Shown here in pieces: positions 25,993 to 35,866 of a DNA stretch of 64,000 bases. The notes under the pieces are model-generated. The model ran no database searches, had not been told where the DNA came from, and saw only the letters and a program-made list of their open reading frames with translations. The stretch lies in NCBI GenBank assembly GCA_900540475.1, contig UQGG01000037.1, forward strand, positions 1 to 64,000, written 5' to 3'. Within the stretch, counting starts at the first letter, position 1, and the number at the start of each line of letters is the position of its first letter. The stretch is from an uncultured Robinsoniella sp. (GTDB lineage Bacteria > Bacillota > Clostridia > Lachnospirales > Lachnospiraceae). The position numbers were made by a program, and so were the translations under genes.

Positions 25993-28098
25993 ATGATTCA
26001 GATTTTAGAAGAATATTTATTTGGTGATATGACAGCCAGATATGTAACAGATCAGAAAAAAGAAAAGGTTGGACTCATACTGCTTCCTGCATGTGAACCG
26101 GCACCCGCGGATATTTCGAAAAAACAGGAACCGGACTCTCTGGTTCAGATCAAGATAGCGGGAGATGCCTATGGAGGCGCTTATTCACAGGGAAGTACCC
26201 TGCGCAATTCCCAGACGGTACAGCTGCTGAAGTTTTGGAAACAGGATATTTTGCAGGAAGGAAAAAAGCAGACAATCATAACCAGCCTGAAGGATGAGCG
26301 GGGGTATGTTGTCCGCCATTTTCTTACATGGACGAATGGTGACCTTTTTTGCCGAAGCTTTTGCGAATTTGAAAATAACAGCAGCGATGCTGCACAACTG
26401 GAGATGTTCGAAAGCTTTTCCCTGGGAGGAATTTCTCCGTATGTGGAAGGTGACTGCCACGATCAGATTATAGTCCACAGGCTGCGCAGCCGATGGAGTC
26501 AGGAAGGCCGCCTGGAATCCATGCCCATTGAACGTCTGGAGTTAGAGCCGGCATGGGCGGATCATGCGGTACGCTGTGAACGGTTTGGCCAGGCCGGATC
26601 TATGCCTGTGAATAAGTTTTTTCCATATCTGGTTCTGGAGGATCAGAAAAACCATATTTTCTGGGGCGCACAGATTGCCCATGGGGCATCCTGGCAGATG
26701 GAAATATACAGAAAAGATGAAGGAATTGCAATGAGCGGCGGACTGGCGGACCGGGAGTTTGGGCACTGGATGAAAAAGGTAGAACCAGGTGCCGGCTTTC
26801 AGACACCACAGGCGATTTTAAGTGTTGGAAAATGCAGGGATATAGATGACATTTCATACCGGCTTACCAAGTCAGGAGAGGAAGGCGCAGATCAGGCTCC
26901 GGAGACAGAACAGGAGCTGCCAATCGTATTCAATGAATATTGTACCACCTGGGGATGTCCGTCCCACAAGAATATCAGCAGCATTTTGGAAGCAGTCCGG
27001 GGAAAAGGATTTACCTATTTTGTAATTGACTGCGGATGGTATAAAGAAGAAGGAGTGCCCTGGGATATCAGCATGGGAGATTATGAGGTATCGAAAGACC
27101 TGTTCCCGGAGGGGCTGGCGAAGACGGTAGAAGCAATTAAAGCAGCAGGTTTAGAGCCTGGAATCTGGTTTGAAATTGAAAATACGGGCCGTGCATCCAA
27201 GGCATATCAGATGACGGAACATTTACTGAAACGGGATGGAAAAGTGCTGACCACAGATATGAGAAGATTCTGGGATATGCAGGATCCCTGGGTAGAGGCT
27301 TATCTCACAGACCGGGTAATCGGCACTTTGAAAAAATACGGCTTTACATATATGAAGATAGATTATAATGATACGATTGGAATCGGTTGCGACGGAGCGG
27401 AATCCCTGGGAGAAGCACTGCGCCAGAAAATAGAAGCAACCATGAAATTCCTGGAGAAAGTAAAGGAAGAAGTTCCCGGGATTGTGCTGGAAAACTGTGC
27501 TTCGGGAGGACACCGTCTGGAGCCGGGCTTTATGCAGGCAACCAGTATGGCATCATTCTCGGATGCGCATGAATGTGTGGAGATCCCCATTATAGCAGCC
27601 AATCTCCACCGCTGCATTTTACCGAGACAGAGCCAGATCTGGGCTGTGATCCGCAAAGAAGATTCCTTAAAAAGGATCGCTTATTCCATTGCCAATACGT
27701 TTCTGGGCAGGATGTGCATTTCCGGTGATGTGACGGAATTAAATACTCAGCAATGGGGGCTGATAGATGCCGGAATCGCATTTTATAAAAAAATTGCCGG
27801 AATCATTAAGTATGGAAAATCCTTCCGCTTTGGACCGGATATCAACAGCGTGCGCAATCCGGAGGGATGGCAGGGACTGGTCCGCATGGGAGAAGAGCAT
27901 GATGCCTATGTGGTTTTGCATACATTTTCAGGTGAATTGCCGGAGATGATTCAGATCCCGCTGCCGGATAGCAGTGGGTGGGAGCTTGCTGACTTATATT
28001 CGGATACACCGGTAGAAGTTACGCTGAAAGAACAGACGTTGTATTACCGGCCCGCAGAAAACTTTAAAGCGGTGGCAATACTTTTGAAAAGCAGATAG
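25993..28098 (+). CDS. Cytoplasmic GH36 alpha-galactosidase
   Basis: About 701 residues without a signal peptide. An N-terminal beta-sandwich (1-280) is followed by a TIM barrel with the GH36 nucleophile motif YMKIDYND near residue 455 and the acid/base region ENCASGG...SFSDAHE near 500-520, then a C-terminal beta domain. The ATG at 25993 has GGAG at good spacing; ATG 25987 is too close. It cleaves terminal alpha-galactose from imported oligosaccharides and is encoded with their importer. An N-acetylgalactosaminidase specificity cannot be excluded by motif alone. Confidence 0.88.
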   Translation: MIQILEEYLFGDMTARYVTDQKKEKVGLILLPACEPAPADISKKQEPDSLVQIKIAGDAYGGAYSQGSTLRNSQTVQLLKFWKQDILQEGKKQTIITSLKDERGYVVRHFLTWTNGDLFCRSFCEFENNSSDAAQLEMFESFSLGGISPYVEGDCHDQIIVHRLRSRWSQEGRLESMPIERLELEPAWADHAVRCERFGQAGSMPVNKFFPYLVLEDQKNHIFWGAQIAHGASWQMEIYRKDEGIAMSGGLADREFGHWMKKVEPGAGFQTPQAILSVGKCRDIDDISYRLTKSGEEGADQAPETEQELPIVFNEYCTTWGCPSHKNISSILEAVRGKGFTYFVIDCGWYKEEGVPWDISMGDYEVSKDLFPEGLAKTVEAIKAAGLEPGIWFEIENTGRASKAYQMTEHLLKRDGKVLTTDMRRFWDMQDPWVEAYLTDRVIGTLKKYGFTYMKIDYNDTIGIGCDGAESLGEALRQKIEATMKFLEKVKEEVPGIVLENCASGGHRLEPGFMQATSMASFSDAHECVEIPIIAANLHRCILPRQSQIWAVIRKEDSLKRIAYSIANTFLGRMCISGDVTELNTQQWGLIDAGIAFYKKIAGIIKYGKSFRFGPDINSVRNPEGWQGLVRMGEEHDAYVVLHTFSGELPEMIQIPLPDSSGWELADLYSDTPVEVTLKEQTLYYRPAENFKAVAILLKSR

Positions 28099-28147
28099 GA
28101 ATAATCCCAAAAATTTCATGTTAATATTCAAAAATATACAAATAAAA

Positions 28148-28197
28148 CCCTGACAGTTTAGATGCAGAACAGAATCTGCAAAACTGTCAGGGCTTTT
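28148..28197. terminator. Strong bidirectional terminator between GH36 and AraC genes
   Basis: CCCTGACAGTTT (28148-28159) pairs perfectly with AAACTGTCAGGG (28181-28192), with an inner TGCAGA/TCTGCA stem. It is followed by CTTTTCGTTT on the plus strand and preceded by A-rich DNA (ATAAAA) that gives a U-tract on the minus strand. Confidence 0.85.
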
Positions 28198-28233
28198 CGT
28201 TTCCCCATATTATTTTAAGAAAGTGAACCTTTT

Positions 28234-29313
28234 CTATATCACGTTACTGGATTGCTGCAGCGGTTCAGTCTGCATTTCTCTGAATTTCACAGGCGGCATG
28301 TGGTATTCCTTTGCAAAGATCCGGCAAAAATGGCTGGCATCCGAACAGTTGATTTCCGCTGCAATTTCAGAAACTGTCATATCCGTTTCTTTTAGAAGCC
28401 AGCTCGCTTTTTCCATACGCTTATGCTGAACGATCTGAGAAAAGGACAGTCCGAAGGATTTTTTGATTAAACGGCTTAAATACGAAGAGGAATAATTAAA
28501 GTGGCGGCAGACGTCTGAAAAAGTAACCGTATTGTAATTCTTCTGTATGTATTCCAGAATGCCCAGCAGCCGCTGATCACAGGAAGGTTTTTGTGCTGTA
28601 ATTACATTGCGGATATGTTCCCGCAGAAGAATAATCAGTACGGTATTCAGATAATTGCTGATCATATTCTGGTGGTAAGGCTCCTTCTCACGGAACTCAT
28701 CGTAAATCCGGTATATGTAATACCGGATCAGAACATCGCTGCCGGTTCTGAAAATAATCATCGGATGGTCAGTATTACCATACAAAATACTCTTAAAATA
28801 ATTAGACAGAATACTCTGTTCCGATAATAATTCAAAAAAAATAGAATCAAATGAATTCTGCCGTATTAAAACATTAATTCCGATAAAATCATCCGAGTAG
28901 GAACAAATCTTGTGTGGAGAATTATATTCCCATAAGCAGAAATCTCCTTCCTTCAGGTGGTAATCATGGGAATGGCAGGTGTGGATGCATTCTCCTTTCG
29001 CAATGTAAAATAATTCAAAGAAAGCATGGGTATGAAGGCGGGGAGGCAGGAAGCGGCAGTGTTTGATTACCACGATACTGGATTCCATTTGAAACATCTC
29101 TTCTGTAAGTACATGTGATATTTGTTCTGTTCCGCTGGAAATCTCAGGGAAAAGCTCACGGTACTTTTCTATTCGCCGTCTCCGCTCCGGTTGGGAGCAA
29201 TGATCTAACCCGTGCTTCATCCGGTACATATCCCGGCACACAATTTCCAAAGGGTTAAATTCCATTAATTTCTCTTCGATCGTTTGTATGATACTTAATA
29301 CAGGATTTTCCAT
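28234..29313 (-). CDS. AraC-family regulator with cupin sensor domain
   Basis: 359 residues. Residues about 85-180 form a cupin-like ligand domain (HTHAFFELFYIAKGECIH, LKEGDFCLW). Residues about 245-345 form the AraC double HTH (FSDVCRHFNYSSSYLSRLIK and MTVSEIAAEINCSDASHFCRIF). The start at ATG 29313 has only a weak AAAGG. It is divergent from the GH106-like gene (262-base gap containing TAAAAT at 29511, nothing coding). It is the only sugar regulator in the cluster and so the best candidate to recognise the shared TTTGTCCTAC element. Confidence 0.82.
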   Translation of the reverse strand: MENPVLSIIQTIEEKLMEFNPLEIVCRDMYRMKHGLDHCSQPERRRRIEKYRELFPEISSGTEQISHVLTEEMFQMESSIVVIKHCRFLPPRLHTHAFFELFYIAKGECIHTCHSHDYHLKEGDFCLWEYNSPHKICSYSDDFIGINVLIRQNSFDSIFFELLSEQSILSNYFKSILYGNTDHPMIIFRTGSDVLIRYYIYRIYDEFREKEPYHQNMISNYLNTVLIILLREHIRNVITAQKPSCDQRLLGILEYIQKNYNTVTFSDVCRHFNYSSSYLSRLIKKSFGLSFSQIVQHKRMEKASWLLKETDMTVSEIAAEINCSDASHFCRIFAKEYHMPPVKFREMQTEPLQQSSNVI

Positions 29314-29575
29314 AATTTACGACGAAACCTTTCTTTTGAGGTTGAAATGACGAATCATCATAAACTTTTTAAATCATATTTTCCTTATATGAGTATTATT
29401 GTACAGCAAAAACGGAAAAGATGGAAGAGTAAATAGCAAAAAGTCATAAAAATACAATGAAAAAGAGAGATATATACAATGAATGAAAAAATAAAAGTGC
29501 TAAAATATGGATAATGTTACCGGAGCATACTAAATAGCTGCTCCGAGTACCAAAGAAGAATCAGGAGGGCTGAAA

Positions 29576-32500
29576 ATGAAAAAAAGAAAAAAGGTAATAG
29601 CCGCTTTACTGGCGGCATCCATGGCAGCAGGACTGTGGTCTGTGCCTGGACTGGAAGTATTAAATGTAAAAGCAGCATCAGGAAGTGCAATCAGCAGTGA
29701 GGAATTTAAGCAGCCGGGAATGGATTACAGACCGGGCGTGCGCTGGTGGTGGCCTGGAGGAGCCGTGGATGAAACGGAACTCCAGACAGAGATCGACTAT
29801 CTGGTTGCCAATGGATTTGGTTATGTGGAAATAAATCCTTTTGGTAAAGTTGAGGCGGTAAACAAAGATGAAGACCAGATCAAGTCCATCTATACGCCGC
29901 AGTTCTATGAACTGCTGGATAAAGCAATTACCATGGCAGAAGAAAAAGATATTGTGGTAGATCTGAATATGGGCTCCGGATGGAATGCCAACAGCCAGAA
30001 CGTCACATTGGAAGATTCCATGGGAAATATGGCACTTGGAAGGGTCACAATCAGCGGACAGGAACTTCAGGAAAAGGGAAATGGGGCGCTTTCCCAGGAG
30101 AAATCTGCAAATGCAATTGACCTTCCGGAATTGGAACAAAGTCTGTTCTATACCGAGAATAATCCAAAAGGGACTTTAGATGAAAGCCTGGTGGAACTTC
30201 AGGGTGTACTGATTGGGGAACTTACGGGGAATCAGGGCATGGAATTTGTTCCCGGTACTTCATTTATGGGACCTACGCCAGCATATAATGAATTTCAGAC
30301 AAAAGATTCCAGTGGAGAAACCGTTACAAAGACTTACAGCAACCAGCTGGAACTGAATATGGATAACAGTTACTTTATCGATGCCGAAGATGAAATGATT
30401 CAGGACGGGCAAGTGGTGCTCAGCCAGGAAATTCTGGATAAAATTGATACAGAAAAAAATTATGAAGTGATTGCACTTTACTATCTTCCTTCTGGCGGAA
30501 AGGCAATCGACTGTGCCAATGACTGGTTTGTGGTTGATCATATGGACAGTGCCAAAGTTACGGACTACATCAACGAATGGCTGGGTGAGGGAAATTTAAA
30601 TCAGATCCTTCAGAACCATCAGAATATCAGAGCCGTATTTAATGACAGCTATGAATTTTATTCGGATATGTATTACACGAAAGACCTGTACACCCTGGCA
30701 AAAGACAGCATTACGAACGGACTGGGATATGATTTTACAAAATATCTGCCGACTGTATACAAGCAGTACAGTGCCGCTCCTTTCTATATGGGACTTGGCA
30801 CTAAGGACAGTTTCTTAACGTATTCCCTTGATGCCAATGAAAAAAGCAGGATTACATATGACTATAATACGCTGGTAAATCAGAAGTTCCAGGAAGGCCT
30901 GGCTGCTTTTGAATCTTCTGCTAACAGCTATGGGCTTTTGTACCGCCAGGAAGCTTATAATCCTCCAATCGATACCATTGGCGCAGCAAAATATGTGGAT
31001 ATACCGGAAGCGGAGCAGGCAAACGAATTTTCTTTAATAAGAGTTGCCTCCGGTGCACATCTGTATGGCAGAAATCTGGTTACCTGTGAGCAGTACACAC
31101 TTGGCTGCACGCCTTTTAAAAACACACTGGAACAGGTAAAAGTGGGTTATGACATCATGGCAACCAGCGGTGTGAACAACTTTTTCTATCATGGATTTAA
31201 TTACCGCTATGGTACCGGATCTGACCAGTACGGAGAAGAGGGTTGGTCGCCTATGCCGACTACAGGTATCAACGTTACCCAGAGCAATACCCTGTCTCCT
31301 TATTTCAGCCAGATGAATGCTTATGCATCCCGCGCCAATTACCTGATGCAGCAGGGTAAAGCCAGCAAAGACGTAGCTCTGTATATGCCATTTAACGGGA
31401 GCCTCTCAGAAACAGATGCGGTAAAAGCTATGAACTATAACGGATACACCTGGGATGCAGTAAATGATGACAGCATCGTTTCAGCAGATACCCAATATAC
31501 GGACGGAAAGATCCTGGTAAATGGCGGAAATATGGCTTACGATGCCATTATAGTAGAGACCTCCAAGCTGCCTGTGGATACCATGATGAAACTCTCGGAA
31601 CTGGCTGAAGCCGGAGCAGATATTATATTTTATGGCAATATGCCAAATGCACAGCCGGGATATGCCGATGGCAACTATGCGGCTGAGGATCAGAAAGTAG
31701 CCGACACAGCCGCAGCCATGCTGGAGAACCAGACCGGTGTCCTGGCTAATTCCATAGAGGAGCTGGCAGCTGTTCTGGCTAACGTCTCCGCTCCGAAAGT
31801 GTCCTATGCCACAAATACAAGCTTGAGATTTAACAGGCGTACTTTAGAAGATGGCGGTGAACTGGTATATATCAGAAATATTGGAGAAAACCAGAATGAA
31901 GTTACCCTTTTGATCAATGGGGATTATCAGAATTACTACTGGATGGATTTAAATAACGGAAACATATATGAGGCACAGGAAAATGCAGATCATACCATTA
32001 CAATGACGATGAAAGCCGGCACAGATACACTGTCTTCCACCAGAAGCATGGCGGTCGTACTGCTGTGTGAACCTGCAGGTGCAGAATTTGACCAGGAGGT
32101 GTTAAGCAAAGGAATCCCGGATACCTTAGACACTGCAGCAGCAGATTATACAGAAGAAGTTTCTGTAGAAAAACTTACGGTAACCGCTGATAATATTGGA
32201 CAGGAAAATGGTGATTCGAAAACGGTGACTTATACCGGCGAAGTTCTGGGAAAATGGAATGATCCCCAATTCCAGGGGGGTGAACTGCAGAAAGTTTCGG
32301 ATGACGGCGTATATCAGGCAACGTACACCTTGAATGGGGATCTAAGCGGCAAAAAAGCAGTGCTGGACCTTGGCAATGTATATACAGCGGCAAAGGTAAC
32401 CGTCAATGGCAAAGAAGCCGGAAACGTACTTTATGCTCCCTATACCCTGGATATTTCCCATTTGTTAAAAACAGGGGAAAATAAAATCCAGATTACGGTT

Positions 32501-33658
32501 ACTCCCAGAAAATATAACCGCTATAATGATGCACTGGTGGACACCGGACTGGAAGGCCCTGTTACCATCGGATTTACCCGGAAAGAACTCAATGCAATTA
32601 CAATTACTAAAAACCCGGTAAAAACGTCTTATACAGCCGGAGAAGATCTGGATTTAACCGGACTTGAGGTAAGTGCGGCCTATGCAGACGGCACAACAGG
32701 CAGGATTACCGGTTACACCATAAGCGGTTATGATAAAACAAAGCCGGGAACCCAGACCATTACCTTATCTTACCAGGGAATGACAGCTTCTTTTACCGTA
32801 AAAGTAACGGAGAGAGCAGTTCCCGTAAGCAAAGTCACATTAAATATCAGTGCTAAGACGCTGGATATAGGAAAAACAGTTCAGTTGTCCACAGGCATTT
32901 ACCCGGAAAATGCGTCAAATAAAAAGGTTGTTTACTCCTCCAGTGATTCCCAAATTGCTGCAGTAGATGGAAATACAGGAAAAGTAACAGCAAAATCAGC
33001 TGGAAAGGCTGTAATAAAAGTAACGGCACAGGATGGAAGCAGCCAGTCAGCACAGTGTACCATTACCGTAAAACCGGCAAAGGTATCTTCCTTAAAAGTA
33101 AAGAGCCGCACCGCAAACAGTATAGAACTGAAATGGAACAAATCAGCAAAAGCAGACGGCTATAAAATCCTGCGTTATGACAGCAGCAAGAAAAAATATG
33201 TAACAGCGGCAGATGTAAAAGGCACTAAAAATACTTACAAAGTCAGCCGCCTGAAAGGCAAAAGCGGTTCCAGATTATCACCCGGATACATTTACAAATT
33301 CAAAGTGCAGGCTTATAAAATAATTGACGGCAAAAAAGTATATGCGGACGGAGCAGTCCTGAAAACCGCAACGAAGCCCAATACCGCAGTAATTACTAAA
33401 CTAACAGGTAAATCCTCAAAAGTTACAGTCACCTGGAAAAAGCAGAGCAAGGTAAGTGGATATGAAGTTTGGATGTCTGGTAAAAAAAGCAGTGGTTACA
33501 AAAAAATAAAAACTATTGCAAAAGGCAAGACGGTATCATACACCAAAAAAGGGCTTAAAAAGAATAAAAAATATTACTTTAAAGTAAGAAGTTACCGGAT
33601 AGTTAATAACCAGAAAGTTTATGGTAAGCTTTCTCCGGCAAAAGGATATCAGATTTAA
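29576..33658 (+). CDS. Secreted GH106-like glycosidase (alpha-L-rhamnosidase type) with Ig-like and FN3 tail
   Basis: 1360 residues. Signal peptide 1-34. Residue 50 onwards has RPGVRWWWPGGAVDE, the characteristic N-terminal motif of GH106-type alpha-L-rhamnosidases and their relatives. The catalytic region spans about 50-870 and ends in a beta-sandwich (about 870-1005: GELVYIRNIGENQ, LDLGNVYTAAKVTVNG). A Big_3 (about 1010-1080), a Big_2 (about 1082-1165) and two Lys-rich FN3 domains follow. The tail resembles that of the glycosidase at 8225. The ATG has GGAGGG upstream. It probably releases rhamnose or a related sugar from plant glycans outside the cell; the substrate is inference. Confidence 0.8.
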   Translation: MKKRKKVIAALLAASMAAGLWSVPGLEVLNVKAASGSAISSEEFKQPGMDYRPGVRWWWPGGAVDETELQTEIDYLVANGFGYVEINPFGKVEAVNKDEDQIKSIYTPQFYELLDKAITMAEEKDIVVDLNMGSGWNANSQNVTLEDSMGNMALGRVTISGQELQEKGNGALSQEKSANAIDLPELEQSLFYTENNPKGTLDESLVELQGVLIGELTGNQGMEFVPGTSFMGPTPAYNEFQTKDSSGETVTKTYSNQLELNMDNSYFIDAEDEMIQDGQVVLSQEILDKIDTEKNYEVIALYYLPSGGKAIDCANDWFVVDHMDSAKVTDYINEWLGEGNLNQILQNHQNIRAVFNDSYEFYSDMYYTKDLYTLAKDSITNGLGYDFTKYLPTVYKQYSAAPFYMGLGTKDSFLTYSLDANEKSRITYDYNTLVNQKFQEGLAAFESSANSYGLLYRQEAYNPPIDTIGAAKYVDIPEAEQANEFSLIRVASGAHLYGRNLVTCEQYTLGCTPFKNTLEQVKVGYDIMATSGVNNFFYHGFNYRYGTGSDQYGEEGWSPMPTTGINVTQSNTLSPYFSQMNAYASRANYLMQQGKASKDVALYMPFNGSLSETDAVKAMNYNGYTWDAVNDDSIVSADTQYTDGKILVNGGNMAYDAIIVETSKLPVDTMMKLSELAEAGADIIFYGNMPNAQPGYADGNYAAEDQKVADTAAAMLENQTGVLANSIEELAAVLANVSAPKVSYATNTSLRFNRRTLEDGGELVYIRNIGENQNEVTLLINGDYQNYYWMDLNNGNIYEAQENADHTITMTMKAGTDTLSSTRSMAVVLLCEPAGAEFDQEVLSKGIPDTLDTAAADYTEEVSVEKLTVTADNIGQENGDSKTVTYTGEVLGKWNDPQFQGGELQKVSDDGVYQATYTLNGDLSGKKAVLDLGNVYTAAKVTVNGKEAGNVLYAPYTLDISHLLKTGENKIQITVTPRKYNRYNDALVDTGLEGPVTIGFTRKELNAITITKNPVKTSYTAGEDLDLTGLEVSAAYADGTTGRITGYTISGYDKTKPGTQTITLSYQGMTASFTVKVTERAVPVSKVTLNISAKTLDIGKTVQLSTGIYPENASNKKVVYSSSDSQIAAVDGNTGKVTAKSAGKAVIKVTAQDGSSQSAQCTITVKPAKVSSLKVKSRTANSIELKWNKSAKADGYKILRYDSSKKKYVTAADVKGTKNTYKVSRLKGKSGSRLSPGYIYKFKVQAYKIIDGKKVYADGAVLKTATKPNTAVITKLTGKSSKVTVTWKKQSKVSGYEVWMSGKKSSGYKKIKTIAKGKTVSYTKKGLKKNKKYYFKVRSYRIVNNQKVYGKLSPAKGYQI

Positions 33659-33676
33659 AATTCAGGTATAAATGGG

Positions 33677-33726
33677 AAATCCGTATCAGAGGCGTATACT
33701 TAGTATGCTTTGTGATACGGATTTTT
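33677..33726 (+). terminator. Intrinsic terminator after the GH106-like gene
   Basis: AAATCCGTATCA (33677-33688) pairs with TGATACGGATTT (33713-33724) and runs into TTTTT. Confidence 0.85.
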
Positions 33727-33837
33727 CCAGTCACCATTTCAGTCAGCAGACATAAATTATATAAAACACGCTCTTGAGCGCAATTTTAAATTTCGCTCTA
33801 AATCGCAGGCCTGCCGGCGATATAGGTGATGCCAATT

Positions 33838-34323
33838 ATGAGAGAGTTAGAATATCAGAGAAATAAAGTTTTAGACTATGCAAAAAAGTGGGCTTTTGGG
33901 AGAAATCCTGCCTACCTCGATTTTGAGAAGCTGGGTGGAGATTGTACAAACTTTGCGTCCCAATGCATTTATGCAGGCAGCCAGGTCATGAATCCTACGA
34001 AATTATATGGATGGTATTATTACAGCAGCAGCAACCGTACTCCTTCCTGGACAGGAGTACAATACCTCTATAATTTTCTCACAAAAAATAAAGGGGTGGG
34101 CCCTTATGCAGAAGAAGTGAAAGCAGATGAGGCAGTGCCGGGAGACATCTTACAGCTGGGAACATCCGACGGTTTCTTTTATCACAGTCCTGTCATTGTA
34201 AAAGTGACAGACCAGAATATTTTTGTGGCGGCACATACATTTGACGCATACTTAAGACCCCTGGATACTTATGTCTATGATCGGGTAAGGTATTTGCATA
34301 TACTGGGGGTGCGGGGGTATTGA
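33838..34323 (+). CDS. Amidase_6-type putative cysteine amidase
   Basis: 161 residues. The N-terminal YDYPNFGG-like stretch is here DFEKLGGDCTNFASQCIYAG, the signature of the Amidase_6 family (PF12671 type), with the catalytic Cys near residue 40. A His (YHSPVIVKV) follows near 120. These are NlpC/P60-related enzymes thought to act on peptidoglycan. Most relatives are secreted; this copy has no signal peptide. AGGTGAT at nine bases supports ATG 33838; GTG 33826 and ATG 33829 are alternatives. Preceded by a TAGAGCG-type small repeat (33773-33800). Confidence 0.75.
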   Translation: MRELEYQRNKVLDYAKKWAFGRNPAYLDFEKLGGDCTNFASQCIYAGSQVMNPTKLYGWYYYSSSNRTPSWTGVQYLYNFLTKNKGVGPYAEEVKADEAVPGDILQLGTSDGFFYHSPVIVKVTDQNIFVAAHTFDAYLRPLDTYVYDRVRYLHILGVRGY

Positions 34324-34492
34324 TAATCTTTTCCAGGATAGACGTTAAGCATAAATGGAGTAATTAAGCCTATAATGGAGAAATATCATAATTTATCGGT
34401 AGGGTAAATTATAAAATTACATGTTGTTTGATAAATATAAATGCGTTATACTATTATAAGAAGAACAGACATTGATTTATATTTTCTATTAA

Positions 34493-34611
34493 GAACATGG
34501 GCTGGAAGTTGAGCTGGGCGTTGTCTTGCGTCATGGAGTTTCAGGGGAAATGAAATTTGTTTACCTTAGGGATCCGGAGCGGCACTAGTTGAATTGTGCA
34601 ACTATGAATAG
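34493..34611 (+). pseudogene. Remnant of a VOC (glyoxalase-fold) protein gene
   Basis: The frame starting at 34493 reads EHGLEVELGVVLRHGVSGEM, then FVYLRDPE. This is the standard C-terminal pattern of VOC/glyoxalase-family proteins (VELGPV.RHGA.G...YLRDPDGN). After DPE the frame is lost. A shift of one base restores LVELCNYE and a stop at 34611, which is the expected family end. The upstream half of the gene is absent. The rest of 34324-34666 shows no gene. Confidence 0.6.
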
Positions 34612-34666
34612 CGGTTTGATCTGACGGCAGACAGCCTGTCAGAATTTACAGGAGATTATATTTACG

Positions 34667-35620
34667 ATGAGTAGACAAAAGAAAAAGCCGATCATCCATT
34701 TTAGGGAAAAACGGCTGGTAAAAAAAGTATTAGGGGTATCGGTTCTGTCACTGGCGCTTATGACCGGAGTAGTTGGATTTAAAAGTAATGACAGCATTCC
34801 CAGGAATGAAACGGCAAAGGTTTTAAGTCCTGTGGGTATGAAACAGGTAAGCGTGAAATCATCAGATTCGTTATATGTTGAGTTTGAGCAGGAAAACCGG
34901 GCTCAAAAGAATGAGATATCGGACAGCACAAATCAAAAATACAAGAGACTGGAAAATCTGCCTGTTGAGAGCAGAGAAATGGCAGATGATGAAGCAGATA
35001 AAAAGCCAGATAAAAAGTCAGATAAAAAGAAAACAGAAAAGATTAACAGTGAACAATCGGATCTTCTCGTACTGGTGAACAAAGATCATCCGTTGAGCAA
35101 GGATTATAATATCAAAATGAAGACACTGGACAACAGCGACAAGGTGGTTGCGGAAATTATCAGTGAGGATCTGCAAAAAATGCTGGAGGATGGGACCAGT
35201 GAGGGACTTCGGTTCTGTATTGCTTCTGCCTACCGCAGTTCCCAGCGCCAGCAGGAAATTCTGGATCAGGATATTAAGAAACTGACTAATAATGGAATGA
35301 CAGAAGAGGAAGCCTATGAACAGGCTACCAGAACGGTAATGCCGGCAGGTTACAGCGAGCATGAAACCGGTTTGGCGGTGGATATCGTGGCGCTCAGCAA
35401 TCAACTTCTGGATGACAGCCAGGAAAGTACACCCGAGACCCAATGGCTTCAGGAAAACTGCTATAAATACGGCTTTATTCTCCGCTATCCAAAAGACAAA
35501 ACAGATATTACCGGGATTGATTATGAGTCCTGGCATTATCGTTATGTAGGTAAGGAAGCAGCTGCTTACATTAAAAAGCACGATCTTACATTTGAGGAAT
35601 ATCTTGAGGAAAAATTATAA
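34667..35620 (+). CDS. Membrane-anchored VanY-like D,D-carboxypeptidase
   Basis: 317 residues. One N-terminal transmembrane anchor (about residues 23-41), then a Lys/Asp-rich disordered linker (DKKPDKKSDKK), then an M15B peptidase: SAYRSSQRQQEI near 185, zinc ligands in SEHETGLAVDIV near 235, and the catalytic ESWHYRYVG near 288. It trims the terminal D-Ala of peptidoglycan stems outside the membrane. It is not linked to the van operon (12 kb away, opposite strand), so it is more likely a housekeeping or intrinsic enzyme. AGGAG is 12 bases upstream, somewhat far. Confidence 0.85.
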   Translation: MSRQKKKPIIHFREKRLVKKVLGVSVLSLALMTGVVGFKSNDSIPRNETAKVLSPVGMKQVSVKSSDSLYVEFEQENRAQKNEISDSTNQKYKRLENLPVESREMADDEADKKPDKKSDKKKTEKINSEQSDLLVLVNKDHPLSKDYNIKMKTLDNSDKVVAEIISEDLQKMLEDGTSEGLRFCIASAYRSSQRQQEILDQDIKKLTNNGMTEEEAYEQATRTVMPAGYSEHETGLAVDIVALSNQLLDDSQESTPETQWLQENCYKYGFILRYPKDKTDITGIDYESWHYRYVGKEAAAYIKKHDLTFEEYLEEKL

Positions 35621-35637
35621 TCATGCAGCTCTGCTTA

Positions 35638-35646
35638 GGGGGGGGG
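35638..35646. repeat. Nine-G homopolymer in the convergent spacer
   Basis: A run of nine G lies 18 bases after the VanY-like stop codon. The 246-base spacer (35621-35866) before the converging UvrA-like gene is GC-richer than its surroundings and contains no convincing terminator. Overlapping open frames exist on both strands, but I cannot support either as a gene. Confidence 0.5.
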
Positions 35647-35866
35647 CATGCTGAACGCGATTGGCGTAAAGCAACTGATCTGCATTCAATAAAGAACAGC
35701 CAGCCACAACCCAGGGGTCTCGCCATGCTGAGAAAACCAGTTTTGCGGCCAGCTGACGGAGTCCATGCCAGTTTCACACGCTCATCTTTCTGCACACTAC
35801 CTCCATCTGCAAAGCGTCCCTTCCTCAGCAAAACCCCAATTCATATTCTAAAACTACCTAAACAGT

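Noticed and set aside
34667..35620. The VanY-like enzyme as part of the van operon
   Set aside because: It is 12 kb away, on the other strand and without VanR-like boxes; such enzymes are common housekeeping carboxypeptidases.
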